This document shows positions 16,720 to 24,628 of a stretch of DNA of 64,000 bases, piece after piece (within the stretch, counting starts at the first letter, position 1; each line of letters opens with the position of its first letter). Location of the stretch: assembly GCA_947498705.1 (NCBI GenBank), contig CANMLW010000013.1:1-64000 (forward strand), given 5' to 3'. The notes beneath the pieces are model-generated. The model saw nothing but the letters and a program-made list of their open reading frames with translations, ran no database searches and was not told the origin of the DNA. The stretch comes from an uncultured Aquimarina sp. (GTDB taxonomy: Bacteria; Bacteroidota; Bacteroidia; Flavobacteriales; Flavobacteriaceae). A program made the position numbers and the translations under genes.

Positions 16720-18777
16720 TTAATTTACTTCTGGCAAGAAATTATAACGTTTACTATAATCCAGCATTTGCGAGGCAAAATCCTCTGGTTGGGTAACATT
16801 AATTTTTGTTATCTCTCCATTTTCGTTCGTTTCTGGTACTAAAACAGGATTTACAAAACCACTGTATGGTGCGGTAGTAAACTGCTCATTACGTTTCAAT
16901 ATTTCTGCATGCAACGTTTGGTCCACTTTTACACCATATCCCTCTACCAAAGCCTCTGCTGCTTTATAATCTCCTTCTGATTTAATTCGTTGCGTTTCTC
17001 TTAGCAATCTTCCAAAAATCTCTCGTAATTTTTTATAATCATTAATATTGTAATAGGTTTTTCCGTCTTTGGTAACTTTTTCTATTACATTATCTTTTGC
17101 TCCTTGTTCAAAAGACCAGGCAGCTACCCACAATCTATTTCTCATATGAGCTTCTTCTACATCATCTCCTGGATTTATACGAATCAATTGTGTCATAAGT
17201 GCATTTCTAATGTAAGCATTATATGCTGCTTTGCCTAGTTTCTCCCAGTCATCAACCAATCCTAATTCTTGTATTTTTGGGTCCATCAAATAATACAACC
17301 CAACTAGGTCTGCACGACCTTCTTCCATGGTCGACGCATAATTTTTTAATGTTTCTTTGGTTTCTCCTACTCCAGGATTTAATTGCCCAGACGCATGTCC
17401 TATTACCTCATGTAATGCAGTAATTAGTTTACTATTTAACTCTCCATATTTAATATGTAATTCGATTTCTTCATCATCATGAGCAAATTCTTTTAAAACA
17501 CCCGTACCACGAGCATTATTATAAGCATTAGAGATATTACCCAATGATACTGATTTTGATCCTACCTCGGCTCTAATCCAATTTGCATTTGGTAGATTTA
17601 CCCCAACAGGAGTACTTGGAGTGGCATCTCCTGCTTCACCGGCAGTTGCAACTACTTTATAAGTTACTCCTACCACATTGGCTTTTTTATGTTCTTCCAT
17701 CAATGGAGAATTATCCTCAAACCATTGTGCATTTTCAGACAAAACTGCCATTTTTTTTGACATATCAAAGTCCTTAATTTGTACAATCGTCTCATAAGAA
17801 CCTCTATACCCAAGTGGGTCATTATACACTTCGATAAAACTATTAATATAATCTATGTTTCCTTCTGTAGCTTTTGTCCAAGCCACATTATAATCATCCC
17901 AAGTTTGTAAATCACCTGATTTATAATATTCTATTAATAATCCCAACGCATCGCCTTGCGCTTTGTTTTCGGCAACTTCTTTTGCTTTTTCAAGCCATTT
18001 TACAATTTCATCGATGGCAGATCCATATAAACCCCCTGATTTATATACTCTTTCTTTTACCACTCCGTTTTCTTTTACCAATTGAGAGTTTAGTCCAAAT
18101 GATAATGGTTTATCTGGATTGGGAGATTTCATCTTACTATAAAATGATTCAACGTCTGCATTAGTAACGCCAGGTCCATAAAGATTAACCGCAGAAAGGG
18201 CTACATTATCAACCCCTTTTCCTTGATTTACTTTTTTAGTATCCTCATCATTAAAAATCAACTCGTATACTTCCTTATCTAACTCAGATCCCGTAGCTAC
18301 CAAAAGTTTACTAAAATAATCCTTACTAAATTCTGGTTTGATCTTATCATTACTATAATGGTGGTGAATTCCGTTAGAAAACCAAACTCTTTTAACATAT
18401 GTCTCAAAAGCTTTCCAGTCTGCACCGCTTTTATCTCCTTGATATGAAGTATAAATTTTTTCAAGAACCTTTCTTATAGTAAGGTTATATCGATAGTTTT
18501 GATCCCAAATAATATCTCTACCACTCAATCCTGCTTGAGTTAGATAATACACTAATTTTTGTTCTTTTAAGGTAAGATTTTCCCAACCCGGAATCTGATA
18601 CCTTAATACTCTAAGATCAGCAAATTGCTCTACCACATAATCAAACTCCTCTTTTGCTTCTTCTTGTGCTAGTTTTTCTTCCTGTTGACTGATTTGATCC
18701 TTTACGCTAGGATCTTTTTTACACGCTATTAATAAAGTTACCATAGCGGCAAACAGTACTATTTTATTACCCTTCAT
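16720..18777 (-). CDS. Dipeptidyl-peptidase III family (M49) lipoprotein
   Basis: This 685-residue zinc metallopeptidase removes dipeptides from peptide N-termini. A lipobox (LLIACKKD) predicts lipid anchoring in the envelope. The zinc site is HEVIGH near residue 459, the M49 spaced variant of HEXXH, with the third ligand in EEGRADLVG near residue 484. The C-terminal half continues with RNRLWVAAWSFEQGAKDNVIE, also typical. Length is close to eukaryotic DPP3. It is a single gene with a promoter box 23 bp upstream, facing away from the SRPBCC gene. Confidence 0.93.
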   Translation of the reverse strand: MKGNKIVLFAAMVTLLIACKKDPSVKDQISQQEEKLAQEEAKEEFDYVVEQFADLRVLRYQIPGWENLTLKEQKLVYYLTQAGLSGRDIIWDQNYRYNLTIRKVLEKIYTSYQGDKSGADWKAFETYVKRVWFSNGIHHHYSNDKIKPEFSKDYFSKLLVATGSELDKEVYELIFNDEDTKKVNQGKGVDNVALSAVNLYGPGVTNADVESFYSKMKSPNPDKPLSFGLNSQLVKENGVVKERVYKSGGLYGSAIDEIVKWLEKAKEVAENKAQGDALGLLIEYYKSGDLQTWDDYNVAWTKATEGNIDYINSFIEVYNDPLGYRGSYETIVQIKDFDMSKKMAVLSENAQWFEDNSPLMEEHKKANVVGVTYKVVATAGEAGDATPSTPVGVNLPNANWIRAEVGSKSVSLGNISNAYNNARGTGVLKEFAHDDEEIELHIKYGELNSKLITALHEVIGHASGQLNPGVGETKETLKNYASTMEEGRADLVGLYYLMDPKIQELGLVDDWEKLGKAAYNAYIRNALMTQLIRINPGDDVEEAHMRNRLWVAAWSFEQGAKDNVIEKVTKDGKTYYNINDYKKLREIFGRLLRETQRIKSEGDYKAAEALVEGYGVKVDQTLHAEILKRNEQFTTAPYSGFVNPVLVPETNENGEITKINVTQPEDFASQMLDYSKRYNFLPEVN

Positions 18778-18799
18778 TTATTATGATTTATCGTTTTCA

Positions 18800-18807
18800 C
18801 AAATGTA
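18800..18807 (-). promoter_or_regulatory. Predicted -7 box for the M49 peptidase gene
   Basis: The minus strand reads TACATTTG, a full TAnnTTTG match, 23 bp upstream of the start codon. Confidence 0.5.
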
Positions 18808-18869
18808 ACAAAATAAAAGCATCTTAAAATTGATTATATTAGCCAAACAAACAACCTAAACTAACTAAA

Positions 18870-19904
18870 ATGAAGATCATAAAATATTTGTTTTTTTTAT
18901 TGTTATTAGCACTGATCGGAGGTGCAGTATATGTTGCTACGATAAACGGTGAGTATCAAGTAGAAGAAAGCAGAGTAATTAACGCCCCAGATGAACTATT
19001 ATTTAACACTATTAATGAATATAGAACCTGGGATAAATGGGGCCCCTGGATGGATGAATCTGATGATCTTATTATGGAATATCCAGAAAAAACCAGTGGC
19101 GAAGGAGCTTCTTATAGCTGGAAAAGTGAAACACAAGGAAACGGTCGTATGGAAACTGAAAAAGTAGCTCAGTTTAGTAGTATCGATCAAAACATTACCT
19201 TTATTACTCCTATGGGAGAGAGTAAGAGTGATGTATATTGGAAATTTGAAAAAACAGAAGACACCAAAACCAAGGTTACTTGGGGGATGAAAGGTAAACA
19301 ATCTTTTATGGAAAAAGCTTTTTGGGCTACGCAGGATAGCACGATATCTCAGATGTTAAAACCTATGTATAGCCGAGGTTTAGAAAAACTAGATGTTTTT
19401 GTAAATGAAAAAATGAAAGAATACAATGTCAATGTTGACGGTATTACAGAGCATGGAGGTGGTTTTTATATGTACAATGCTACTGCTGCTTCTATTGCTA
19501 CCATCCCAGAAAAAATGGCACAAATGTTACCATTGGTATTTAATTACATGAAAGAAAACAATTTACCACAAACCGGTAAACCTTTTACATTGTACAATGA
19601 GTATAACGAAGAACAAGGTACTGCCATATTCTCTTGCGCTATCCCGACAAGAGATAAAGTGGTAACACCAAAAGATAGTTCGGTGCTGTGTGACTTCTTA
19701 CCAAGACAAAAAGTAGTTAAAACAACATTAAAAGGTAACTACACAAACTTAAAAGAAGCCTGGGAAACTGGTTATAAATACATCCAAGACAATAAGTTAG
19801 AACTAAACACACAAGCTGTACCTTTTGAAGTATATGTAACAGACCCAAGTCAGCAATCGAATCCCGCAGAGTGGATTACTGAAATTTATATTCCTATCCT
19901 ATAA
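18870..19904 (+). CDS. SRPBCC (polyketide cyclase-like) plus GyrI-like fusion protein
   Basis: This 344-residue protein starts with a membrane anchor (about residues 1-24). An SRPBCC lipid-binding domain covers about 30-175 (VEESRVINAPDELLFNTINEYRTWDKWGPWMD). A GyrI/AraC effector-binding-like domain covers about 190-344 (GITEHGGGFYMYNATAA ... EVYVTDPSQQSNPAEWITEIYIPI). The combination is common in Flavobacteriia and binds small hydrophobic ligands; no enzyme activity is established. It is monocistronic and ends at a 15-bp-stem terminator. Confidence 0.88.
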   Translation: MKIIKYLFFLLLLALIGGAVYVATINGEYQVEESRVINAPDELLFNTINEYRTWDKWGPWMDESDDLIMEYPEKTSGEGASYSWKSETQGNGRMETEKVAQFSSIDQNITFITPMGESKSDVYWKFEKTEDTKTKVTWGMKGKQSFMEKAFWATQDSTISQMLKPMYSRGLEKLDVFVNEKMKEYNVNVDGITEHGGGFYMYNATAASIATIPEKMAQMLPLVFNYMKENNLPQTGKPFTLYNEYNEEQGTAIFSCAIPTRDKVVTPKDSSVLCDFLPRQKVVKTTLKGNYTNLKEAWETGYKYIQDNKLELNTQAVPFEVYVTDPSQQSNPAEWITEIYIPIL

Positions 19905-19912
19905 ATAATTTT

Positions 19913-19948
19913 CTAAACTGGATTCTAAAAAAATAGAATCCAGTTTAG
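19913..19948 (+). terminator. Rho-independent terminator after the SRPBCC gene
   Basis: CTAAACTGGATTCTA and TAGAATCCAGTTTAG pair perfectly over 15 bp around an A6 loop, 9 bp past the stop codon. Confidence 0.88.
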
Positions 19949-20048
19949 ATTTATAATTCTATTACCTAGAATATATACAACCAAACAGGTTCTATTTCCT
20001 TCGGAAAGAAAAACCCAAGTTAAGACACTGCTATCTAATTCAAAATAA

Positions 20049-20414
20049 ATGAAACAAATACTTTTGGTATTTATTGGTGGTGGCACCGGAAGTGTTACTA
20101 GATACCTTATAAGTAAATACCTTAATAATTCGTCTTCTTCTATTCCTTATGGAACGTTTACAGCAAATGTTATAGGATGCTTTTGTATTGGCATCATATT
20201 AGGGTTAGCTCTTAAAAGTAACATTATGTCTCAAAACACGGTTGCCCTTTTGGCTACTGGTTTTTGTGGTGGGTTAACTACTTTTTCGACTTTTGCTTAT
20301 GAAAATCATACCCTTTTAAAATCGGGTGATTGGATAAATTTTATATTATATGCAATAGGTTCTTTTGCCGTTGGAATTTTTTTCGTCTTTGCAGGAATGT
20401 TTATTGTAAAATAG
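20049..20414 (+). CDS. crcB: Fluoride channel FluC/CrcB
   Basis: This 121-residue four-helix membrane protein works as a dual-topology dimer that exports fluoride. Diagnostic motifs are FIGGGTGSVTRYLI, GTFTANVIGCF (the pore Asn) and GFCGGLTTFSTFAYE (the Na+-site and Phe-box helix break). I looked for a fluoride riboswitch in the 100 bp upstream and saw none. The gene converges with the DUF1684 gene, 15 bp apart. Confidence 0.95.
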   Translation: MKQILLVFIGGGTGSVTRYLISKYLNNSSSSIPYGTFTANVIGCFCIGIILGLALKSNIMSQNTVALLATGFCGGLTTFSTFAYENHTLLKSGDWINFILYAIGSFAVGIFFVFAGMFIVK

Positions 20415-20429
20415 TAGCCGTCGAATCTT

Positions 20430-21044
20430 TTAATTATTTGCTAATTCTTTGCTATATTTTTTAACTCCAACAGGGATTCTTATGTTTAAATGATTCCCTT
20501 CTGGTGGTATTGGGCAAGAATAACGATCGTTATATGCACAAAATGGATTATAAGCTGTATTAAAATCTATAAGAATTGATTTACCTTTTGGTATTTTAAG
20601 ATCAATAAACCTTCCTCCTCTATAACTTGATTCACCATTGGTTGCATCTGTAAAAGGTAAGAATAAGTAATCCTGATATTCTGGTTGTGTTTTAAGCCCT
20701 TGATTTTGGTAGATATCTAACTTCCACTTTTTTCCTTCAAGGACAAAATGGGCTTCTGCATATTTTACATATAAAGGCTCTCTACCTGTAGTAGTCTTCA
20801 TCACAAAGGGAGTTTCATACGGAGTTCTAACAAACTTTGCAGATACACAAAATGAAGTATCTATCTCAAAAAAATCTAACGATGTAAAACGATCCAAATC
20901 TTCGGCTTGCAACGGAGATTCTTCTTCAGAAGCAAACTCTTTGTTTAATTGTTCTTGAAAAGACAATATTCGTTTAATCGCTATCGAATCCTGAGCAACT
21001 AAATTTCCTATAAAAAACAAAAATAAAAATGAAAGTCTAAACAC
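20430..21044 (-). CDS. DUF1684-family secreted protein
   Basis: This 204-residue protein with a signal peptide (FRLSFLFLFFIGNLVAQ) has the DUF1684 signature: FVLEGKKWKLDIYQNQ, YRGGRFIDLKIP, then IDFNTAYNPFCAYNDRYSCPIPP and LNIRIPVGVKKY at the end. The family is uncharacterised. The start is a GTG at 21042-21044; a TAnnTTTG box 19 bp upstream supports it, and no downstream Met could replace it. Confidence 0.85.
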   Translation of the reverse strand: MFRLSFLFLFFIGNLVAQDSIAIKRILSFQEQLNKEFASEEESPLQAEDLDRFTSLDFFEIDTSFCVSAKFVRTPYETPFVMKTTTGREPLYVKYAEAHFVLEGKKWKLDIYQNQGLKTQPEYQDYLFLPFTDATNGESSYRGGRFIDLKIPKGKSILIDFNTAYNPFCAYNDRYSCPIPPEGNHLNIRIPVGVKKYSKELANN

Positions 21045-21062
21045 CTACTCCTTAATTTTATG

Positions 21063-21070
21063 CAAAAATA
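21063..21070 (-). promoter_or_regulatory. Predicted -7 box for the DUF1684 gene
   Basis: The minus strand reads TATTTTTG, placing the transcript start about a dozen bases before the GTG start codon. Confidence 0.5.
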
Positions 21071-21369
21071 CAACTTACAATTTGTTAACTAATTAATTTT
21101 ATTGAAATTATCTTAGAATTCTCTACAAAAAGCTATTTTTATAGGTTTATTTGATAGGTGGATATTTAATAAGTATCGCAATACACTTTGCAAATCATTT
21201 CTTTTTTGTTCATTCATACAACCTTATAACGTTTTCTTTTACAAGTTGCTATTGTTGTTATTGAATAAGTTATAGCCTCTAATAAGATTGTTTACACAAC
21301 AGAAGCTTTATAATAAAAAACGATAAGAGGGAGTAATCATTTATTTGTTTCACTATAAACCATTTTACA

Positions 21370-22578
21370 TTGATCAAAATTTTACTTCAGTATTTTAATT
21401 CATTTTCTGGGCTATCAAGAGAGGTTTGGTGGCTTGCGTTAATTACATTGATTAACCGAGCAGGTGCTATGGTTATTCCATTTTTATCTTTATATCTAAC
21501 CGATGATTTAGATTTTTCTCTTCAACAGGTAGGTTGGATAATGACTAGTTATGGATTAGGTTCTTTTTTAGGAGGATGGCTTGGAGGTAAATTATGTGAT
21601 ACCATTGGATATTACAAAGTTATACTTGGTTCGCTTATTCTTACCGGATTTTCATTTATTGGTATTCAATATGTCACGGGATTCTGGAATATATGTATTG
21701 GCTTTTTTATTTTAATTTCTATTGCTGATGCCGCACGTCCAGCATTTTTTGTTGCATTAAGTGCATATAGTAAACCAGAAAACAAAACCAGATCCCTAAC
21801 TTTTATAAGATTAGCAATAAATCTAGGTTTTTCTGCAGGACCAGCAGTGGGTGGTTTAATTATCGCAACTATTGGTTATTATGGTTTGTTTTGGGTAGAT
21901 GGTATTACTTGTATTATTGCAGGATTTGTAATGATACAAACATTGCATCCTAAAAAAGCTAAAGTACTGGATAAAGAGGTAATGATTGATAATCCTGTAA
22001 AGGCTCATAAAGATGGTATTTATGTGTTGTTTTTGATTGCCTTGGCTCTATTTGGTTTTATATTTGTTCAGTATTTTTCTACCATACCGCTCTACTATAA
22101 AGAAATACATCACCTATCTGAGGAAAAAATTGGATTTCTATTAGCTCTTAATGGAGCATTGATATTTTTCTTTGAGATGCCGCTTATTGCCTATTTAGAA
22201 AAAACAAATATTTCTAAAATTGGAAATGTTATCAATGGCTTTATTTTGACAGGAATCAGTTTTGTACTTTTTCTGATTACTCCTTGGGCCGGAATCTTAG
22301 TCATCGGTATGATTATAGTAACTTTGGGAGAAATGATTTCTTTTCCTTTTGGAAATGCATTTGCCTTAGAACGATCTAAAAAAGGAAGACAAGGCGCCTA
22401 TATGGGGCTATATAGTATGTCATTTTCTGCGGCCCATATTTTTGGTCATAATTCTGGGATGCAGTTAATAAACAAATATGGCTATGAAAACAGTTGGATT
22501 TTTATGGCGTGTGTGGCTGTATTAGGAATAGGATTACTATTTTATGTTAAGCATAAGCTTATCCAAAAAGAAGTATAG
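21370..22578 (+). CDS. MFS transporter, 12-span exporter type
   Basis: This 402-residue major facilitator protein has about twelve transmembrane helices, a signature loop between helices 2 and 3 (LGSFLGGWLGGKLCDTIGYY) and a central cytoplasmic loop rich in Lys (HPKKAKVLDKEV). The pattern suits the drug/metabolite:proton antiporter groups; the substrate is unknown. The start is a TTG at 21370, since the next in-frame Met lies inside helix 1. The long upstream gap (21045-21369) shows only AT-rich sequence. It ends in a hairpin with a T-run at 22658-22695. Confidence 0.9.
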   Translation: MIKILLQYFNSFSGLSREVWWLALITLINRAGAMVIPFLSLYLTDDLDFSLQQVGWIMTSYGLGSFLGGWLGGKLCDTIGYYKVILGSLILTGFSFIGIQYVTGFWNICIGFFILISIADAARPAFFVALSAYSKPENKTRSLTFIRLAINLGFSAGPAVGGLIIATIGYYGLFWVDGITCIIAGFVMIQTLHPKKAKVLDKEVMIDNPVKAHKDGIYVLFLIALALFGFIFVQYFSTIPLYYKEIHHLSEEKIGFLLALNGALIFFFEMPLIAYLEKTNISKIGNVINGFILTGISFVLFLITPWAGILVIGMIIVTLGEMISFPFGNAFALERSKKGRQGAYMGLYSMSFSAAHIFGHNSGMQLINKYGYENSWIFMACVAVLGIGLLFYVKHKLIQKEV

Positions 22579-22657
22579 AATATGATTTAATTTATTCTAA
22601 AAGATATCTAAAGGAAGGGTTATTATGAAAAGTTGAATATATTTTAAATATCACGAC

Positions 22658-22695
22658 AACAAAAACGTTCTGAAAAACAGAACGCTTTTGTTTTT
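22658..22695 (+). terminator. Terminator after the MFS gene (hairpin B)
   Basis: CGTTCTG pairs with CAGAACG around A5, extended by A-run/T-run pairing and followed by TTTTT. It is associated with a repeated motif pair described separately. Confidence 0.75.
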
Positions 22696-22708
22696 GGGGT
22701 AAATCACG

Positions 22709-23181
22709 TACTCTCTTTAGCTTCAAGATTCAGGGTCTTTTGACTAATGTCCTCACACCTAATTCATCCCTAATGTATTCCAAACTAATATTTTAACTTG
22801 CATCGTCACGCCAATCAAAATGCTAATTATGATAAGACATCAATGTGTTATTAAGACATTGTAAATGTAGTGTAAAAAAATTATAAACGCAAAAAAATCA
22901 ACGTTAAAAAGCATATTAATTCGATGAAATACACAAAATTTTATGATTTAGATTGAAAATTCAAAATAATTGTTAAAATATTAACTGCTATTAAATTGTT
23001 TTTTTCCTGTTTTATAAAGCGTATCATGTAATATATTTATCACTAATTCTCGCTTTCCTATATCATAACATATTGTTTTGTTGTTTGTTATCAAAAAGAA
23101 ATAAAAAAAACGTCAGAACATGTTCTGACGTTTTTATCTTTCCCTTGCACTCTCTTTAGTTTCCCATACTAATGTCCTCAC
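22709..23181. repeat. Two copies of a hairpin-plus-motif element
   Basis: The 11-mer ACTCTCTTTAG and the 14-mer ACTAATGTCCTCAC occur in that order at 22710-22720 with 22743-22756, and again at 23149-23159 with 23168-23181. Each pair follows a hairpin (22658-22692 and 23106-23135) when read on the plus strand. Read on the minus strand, each would be a short transcript ending in a hairpin plus U-run. The 664-bp gap (22579-23242) contains no supported protein gene. Whether these are paired small RNAs or a dispersed intergenic repeat is not decidable here. Confidence 0.55.
23106..23135 (-). terminator. Perfect 30-bp palindromic terminator (hairpin A)
   Basis: AAAAACGTCAGAACA and its exact complement abut with no loop, flanked by A-run and T-run. 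It lies 107 bp past the Lrp stop codon on the minus strand and may end that transcript. Confidence 0.75.
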
Positions 23182-23242
23182 GCAAGATTAAGATGCCCCT
23201 TCATATTTATTTTATCAATTCTCATGCCAAAATAAAGCATTA

Positions 23243-23689
23243 TCACATTGATTGATCCATTATTGGATTATTCTCTATAAGCTTAGAAAGTATAATATGT
23301 GTTTTAACCTCTCCATAAGTAATAAGTCTATCAATAAATTCTTGCAAATGTATTTGATCTCTTAATACTACCTCCATGATTATATTCTCATTACCTGTTA
23401 TGCGATAGCAGTTTACCACTTCTTTAAAATCGGTTACTTTTATCAAAAAGGGTTGCAATCTTCCCATAAAAGCTCTTAGTGTAATCATAGCTTTTAACTG
23501 ATAACCAGCTTTGACATAAGAAACTTCTGCGCTATAACCTTTTAACACTCCGTAATCCTCCATCTTTTTTACTCGCTCTGCTACTGCCGGAGAACTTAAT
23601 CCTACCTTTCTTCCTATTTCTGCATTAGATAGTCTTGCATTTTTTTGCAAACATTCTAATATTTCCCAATTAATCGCATCCAACTTCAT
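23243..23689 (-). CDS. Lrp/AsnC-family transcriptional regulator
   Basis: This 148-residue regulator has an N-terminal winged helix-turn-helix (INWEILECLQKNARLSNAEIGRKVGLSSPAVAERVKKMED) and a C-terminal RAM ligand domain (VVNCYRITGNENIIMEVVLRDQIHLQEFIDRL). Family members sense amino acids and often control transporters or their own gene. A 339-bp AT-rich region separates it from the next plus-strand gene. The MFS exporter gene on the other side is a possible target (inference). Confidence 0.94.
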   Translation of the reverse strand: MKLDAINWEILECLQKNARLSNAEIGRKVGLSSPAVAERVKKMEDYGVLKGYSAEVSYVKAGYQLKAMITLRAFMGRLQPFLIKVTDFKEVVNCYRITGNENIIMEVVLRDQIHLQEFIDRLITYGEVKTHIILSKLIENNPIMDQSM

Positions 23690-24023
23690 ATAAAAATCCT
23701 ATTAAATAATGTGATTTTACACATTTTATTGTTTATGATTCAAACTTTATTTTACTAAAAGTGCGTTTCTAATCTAAAAACCTTGTCTGTGTAAACCTTA
23801 ACACAACAAGATGTTTACCTTACTAATTTTTATCAAAAACAAGCACTTCTGCTTCTCTTTCAATGCATTAACTTGGCAATAAACTCATTGAACAAAAGCT
23901 ATATTCCTACCATATTACTATTTTTATGTCATTTTTAAATAAAAAAATGAAATTATAAATAATAATTAAGGCAAATTAACTAATTTACTTTAAATTATAA
24001 ATCAAAAATATCACAAATAGCCT
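23690..24023. promoter_or_regulatory. Divergent AT-rich control region
   Basis: This gap separates the Lrp gene (-) from a small plus-strand gene. A 9-bp inverted repeat AATTAAGGC (23964-23972) and GCCTTAATT (24020-24028) straddles the approach to the -7 box at 24024 and could be an operator. No gene is seen. Confidence 0.35.
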
Positions 24024-24031
24024 TAATTTTG
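24024..24031 (+). promoter_or_regulatory. -7 box that overlaps the longest-frame TTG start
   Basis: TAATTTTG matches TAnnTTTG exactly and covers the TTG at 24029-24031. If used, transcription starts near 24038 and the TTG cannot be the start codon, which favours the ATG at 24050. Confidence 0.5.
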
Positions 24032-24049
24032 ATTATCAGGAAATTGCTA

Positions 24050-24433
24050 ATGAGATTACAACCACGAAATAAAAGGCTACATAAGAAAGCTTTAGAGATA
24101 TTTACGTTATCACGTAATATTTCTGACTATCTTGTGCATGATTTGGCTCCATTACAAAAAAATGGAAAAGAGAATCCTTATATTTATTTTACTGGTGATA
24201 TTGTTAGGCAATCTGATTCTTTAGCCCTTAAAATCATTGCTGCCGAAAATCAATTTTTCAAGGATGATCGAATTAAACAAGCTACTTCTTTAATTCATAT
24301 TACTAATAAACTCTATAAAAATTGCCAACGCCTAGAACAATCGCAAAGCAATGGTAAAGAGTTTTTAATTCTGCTTCGCAAAGAGCTAAGAAAATTTAGA
24401 CATTTACAACGTAATTGGCTAATGAGTTTATAA
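24050..24433 (+). CDS. Hypothetical basic helical protein
   Basis: This cytosolic protein of about 127 residues is Lys- and Arg-rich and predicted all-helical (ALEIFTLSRNISDYLVHDLAPL ... ATSLIHITNKLYKNCQRLEQ ... FLILLRKELRKFRHLQRNWL), resembling a small four-helix bundle. I do not recognise the family. The chosen ATG (MRLQPRNKR) lies 19 bp after a -7 box; the longest frame would begin at a TTG inside that box. It is monocistronic and followed by a terminator shared with the T9SS protein gene on the opposite strand. Confidence 0.65.
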   Translation: MRLQPRNKRLHKKALEIFTLSRNISDYLVHDLAPLQKNGKENPYIYFTGDIVRQSDSLALKIIAAENQFFKDDRIKQATSLIHITNKLYKNCQRLEQSQSNGKEFLILLRKELRKFRHLQRNWLMSL

Positions 24434-24550
24434 ACCTTCATTAATTTTATTTGAAATACATTTCTTGGGGTATACCTACGCCAAATCTCTATGAATTTAT
24501 TTTTTAACCCCTAATCATTTAAGTAAGATTTAAAAAACTTACGTAAAACA

Positions 24551-24585
24551 AAAAACACCCAAGATAATATACCTTGAGTGTTTTT
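24551..24585. terminator. Terminator between convergent genes
   Basis: AAAAACAC-C-CAAG pairs with CTTG-A-GTGTTTTT around an AT loop. It lies between the small helical protein gene (+) and the large secreted protein gene (-). Confidence 0.75.
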
Positions 24586-24628
24586 GACATGGTAAACCAA
24601 ATCCTAAAATGAAATTGGATTTATGCTA

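Noticed and set aside
19950-20048. Possible fluoride riboswitch before crcB
   Set aside because: I looked for the conserved pseudoknot sequences of the fluoride aptamer and did not find them in the 100 bp upstream.
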